Assembly: GCF_039769985.1 (NCBI RefSeq)
Contig: NZ_JBDNCH010000002.1
Coordinates: 1,302,001-1,366,000 of the forward strand
Direction of reading: 5' to 3'
Source of the DNA: Ponticoccus litoralis
GTDB taxonomy: Bacteria; Pseudomonadota; Alphaproteobacteria; Rhodobacterales; Rhodobacteraceae
Length of the DNA: 64,000 nucleotides
The translations under genes were made by a program, and so were the position numbers. Below are positions 62,716 through 64,000 of this stretch, piece after piece (the stretch's first letter is position 1; each line of letters begins with the position of its first letter). Below the pieces are notes generated by a model. It was not told the origin of the DNA. It made no database searches and saw nothing but the letters and a program-made list of their open reading frames with translations.

Positions 62716-63201
62716 ATGTTTCGCAAGACCTTCTTCGCCGCCACCGCAGCCGCTGCCCTCTTCGGGTCCACCGCCTATGCCGCCGGCCACTCTATGAACA
62801 TCGTCGACACCGCCAAAGAGGCCGGTACCTTCGAAACCCTGCTGGCCGCCGCACAGGCTGCCGGTCTGGCCGAAACGCTGTCGGGCGACGGCCCGTTCAC
62901 CGTCTTCGCACCCACCGACGAGGCCTTCGCCGCCCTGCCCGAGGGCACCGTGGAGTCGCTGCTTCTGCCCGAAAACAAGGACCAGCTGACGGCGATCCTG
63001 ACCTACCACGTCATTCCGGGCAAGGTGATGTCCTCGGACCTGTCGGACGACATGGCGGCCACCACCGTGCAGGGCTCTGACGTGATGATCGACCTCGACA
63101 ACGGCGTGATGGTGCAGGACGCGACCGTGACCAGCGCCGATATCGAGGCGTCGAACGGCGTGATCCATGTGATCGACAAGGTGATCATGCCCGAGATGTG
63201 A
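62716..63201 (+). CDS. Secreted fasciclin-domain protein
   Basis: A 161-residue protein with signal peptide MFRKTFFAATAAAALFGSTA (cut at AYA-AG) and one FAS1 domain: NIVDTAKEAGTFETLLAAAQ, the H1 motif GPFTVFAPTDEAFAALP, YHVIPGKV, and the H2 motif ASNGVIHVIDKVIMP. FAS1 proteins mediate adhesion. Start after AGGAGAGACACCC. A bidirectional terminator follows. Confidence 0.93.
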   Translation: MFRKTFFAATAAAALFGSTAYAAGHSMNIVDTAKEAGTFETLLAAAQAAGLAETLSGDGPFTVFAPTDEAFAALPEGTVESLLLPENKDQLTAILTYHVIPGKVMSSDLSDDMAATTVQGSDVMIDLDNGVMVQDATVTSADIEASNGVIHVIDKVIMPEM

Positions 63202-63224
63202 TCCGGCACTCCCGGGCCGGACGC

Positions 63225-63258
63225 AAAAAAGGCCCGGTCTCCGCAGGGAGGCCGGGCC
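63225..63258 (-). terminator. Intrinsic terminator shared by clpB and the fasciclin gene
   Basis: GGCCCGG (63231-63237) pairs with CCGGGCC (63252-63258), extended by CTCC/GGAG pairs. On the minus strand the stem is followed by six Ts (plus 63225-63230), which suits clpB; the plus side has only ATTCTTC, a weak tail for the fasciclin gene. Confidence 0.8.
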
Positions 63259-63361
63259 ATTCTTCATGGGCTGGACGCGGGCCCGGCCCACCGTCTGGCG
63301 AGCAGGCCCGGGGTGCGAAAAGGCGGGGTCTCCCCCGCCTTCCCGATGCGCATCAGGTCTT

Positions 63362-64000
63362 TCAGTGGACCACCGCGTCCTCCGGCTTGGGCCGACTGGT
63401 CGCGCCGACCCGGTCGCCGATCAGCAGCCCGTCCGATCCGGCGGACACCGTGATCGTCTGGCCGTCCGCCACGTCGCCGGCCAGCAGCATCTCTGCCAGC
63501 GGGTCCTGCAAGGCGCGCTGGATCACGCGCTTCAGCGGGCGGGCACCGAACACCGGGTCGTAGCCCTCGTCGGCCAGCCATTTCTTCGCGTCGTCGTCCA
63601 GCTCCAGCCGGATCTTGCGGGCGGCCAGCCGCTTCAGCAGGCGGGCGAGCTGGATGTCCACGATCCCCGACATATCCTCGCGCTTGAGGCGGTCGAAGAT
63701 AATGGTCTCGTCCAGACGGTTCAGGAACTCGGGGCGGAAGTGCGCCCTTACCGCGTCCATCACGTCGCGCTTGGCCTGCGCACCGTCCGCACCGTCCGGC
63801 AACTGGCTCAGCGCCTGCGACCCAAGGTTCGAGGTCAGCACGATCAGCGTCTGCTTGAAGTCGACCGTGCGCCCCTGACCGTCGGTCAGGACACCGTCGT
63901 CCAGCACCTGAAGCAGGACGTTGAAGACGTCCGGGTGCGCCTTCTCGACCTCGTCGAACAGCACGACCTGATAGGGACGTCTGCGGACCGCCTCGGTCAG
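63362..64000 (-). CDS. clpB: ClpB disaggregase, C-terminal part (cut by window end)
   Basis: The last 212 residues of the second AAA+ module and its C-terminal domain. The Walker B motif is VVLFDEVEKAHPDVF, sensor 1 LIVLTSNLGSQ, the arginine finger region PEFLNRLDETIIF, and GARPLKRVIQ lies in the D2 small domain. ClpB dissolves protein aggregates with DnaK and is heat induced. The 5' part is beyond 64000. The terminator at 63225-63258 ends the transcript. Confidence 0.97.
   Translation of the reverse strand: MTEAVRRRPYQVVLFDEVEKAHPDVFNVLLQVLDDGVLTDGQGRTVDFKQTLIVLTSNLGSQALSQLPDGADGAQAKRDVMDAVRAHFRPEFLNRLDETIIFDRLKREDMSGIVDIQLARLLKRLAARKIRLELDDDAKKWLADEGYDPVFGARPLKRVIQRALQDPLAEMLLAGDVADGQTITVSAGSDGLLIGDRVGATSRPKPEDAVVH

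Overview
The window is chromosomal DNA of an alphaproteobacterium, almost certainly a Rhodobacteraceae (Roseobacter-type) member. Evidence: high-GC coding sequence with strong third-position G/C bias; a 16S-tRNA-23S-5S operon; family-typical genes (DUF2794, DUF1467, DUF6455, Hint-domain protein, MsrPQ, PaaX/PaaI/PaaK); and the conserved serC/serA pair with a serC-type leader. I cannot name genus or species. No CRISPR, prophage, transposase or plasmid gene was found. The content is mostly housekeeping and conserved accessory functions.

Layout. 1-4.8 kb: SulP permease tail, PPP phosphatase, GFA-family enzyme, then serine biosynthesis (serC-serA, minus strand). 5.1-9 kb: part of the phenylacetate pathway (paaI-thiolase-paaK, minus) facing a divergent paaX repressor gene across a perfect palindrome. 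9-16.3 kb: DUF2794, agmatinase, pepA overlapping an NlpC/P60 gene, carbonic anhydrase, asd. 16.7-27.3 kb: CapD-like sugar dehydratase, LOG protein, PLP dehydratase, dapD, a CaCA exchanger, a Hint protein, dapE, GNAT, DUF2064. 27.4-37.4 kb: rnr, WYL regulator, an overlapping minus-strand operon gpmI-envC-ctpA, then rppH and a secreted protein, mipA, and a membrane-anchored collagen-like protein. 37.5-51.2 kb: carB divergent from aspS-yciA-DUF1993; hemerythrin; response regulator; methylmalonyl-CoA epimerase; nitroreductase; M48 lipoprotein; NDUFA9-like oxidoreductase. 51.4-58.8 kb: tRNA-Leu, a gene-free kilobase, and one complete rRNA operon on the minus strand. 58.8-64 kb: msrQ-msrP, glutamate-synthase-like FMN protein, DUF302, fasciclin, clpB (truncated by the window end).

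Most unusual signal. Fifteen genes carry 18 apparent frameshifts (15 one-base insertions, 3 deletions), including essential genes such as carB and dapE. The scars are not random. Four read CCTCGG/CCGAGG where the protein demands CCTGG/CCAGG; six read CGAGCCG, CGGTACG or CTAGCCG (either strand) where CGGCCG restores the protein; one lies at a GANTC site. These look like sequencing artefacts at DNA-methyltransferase motifs. I annotate the genes as intact loci with a repaired reading frame and say so in each entry.

Non-coding content of interest: a dispersed intergenic repeat with a GGTATTT...GGACCAAAGAAG tail (seven copies); a two-hairpin element present twice with compensatory base changes; a long perfect hairpin before the WYL gene; a serC leader with the ribosome binding site in a hairpin loop; a pyrimidine-loop hairpin after asd; and a large inverted repeat after the CaCA gene. 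The rRNA operon has the order 16S-Ala-Ile-23S-5S, the reverse of the usual Ile-Ala order.
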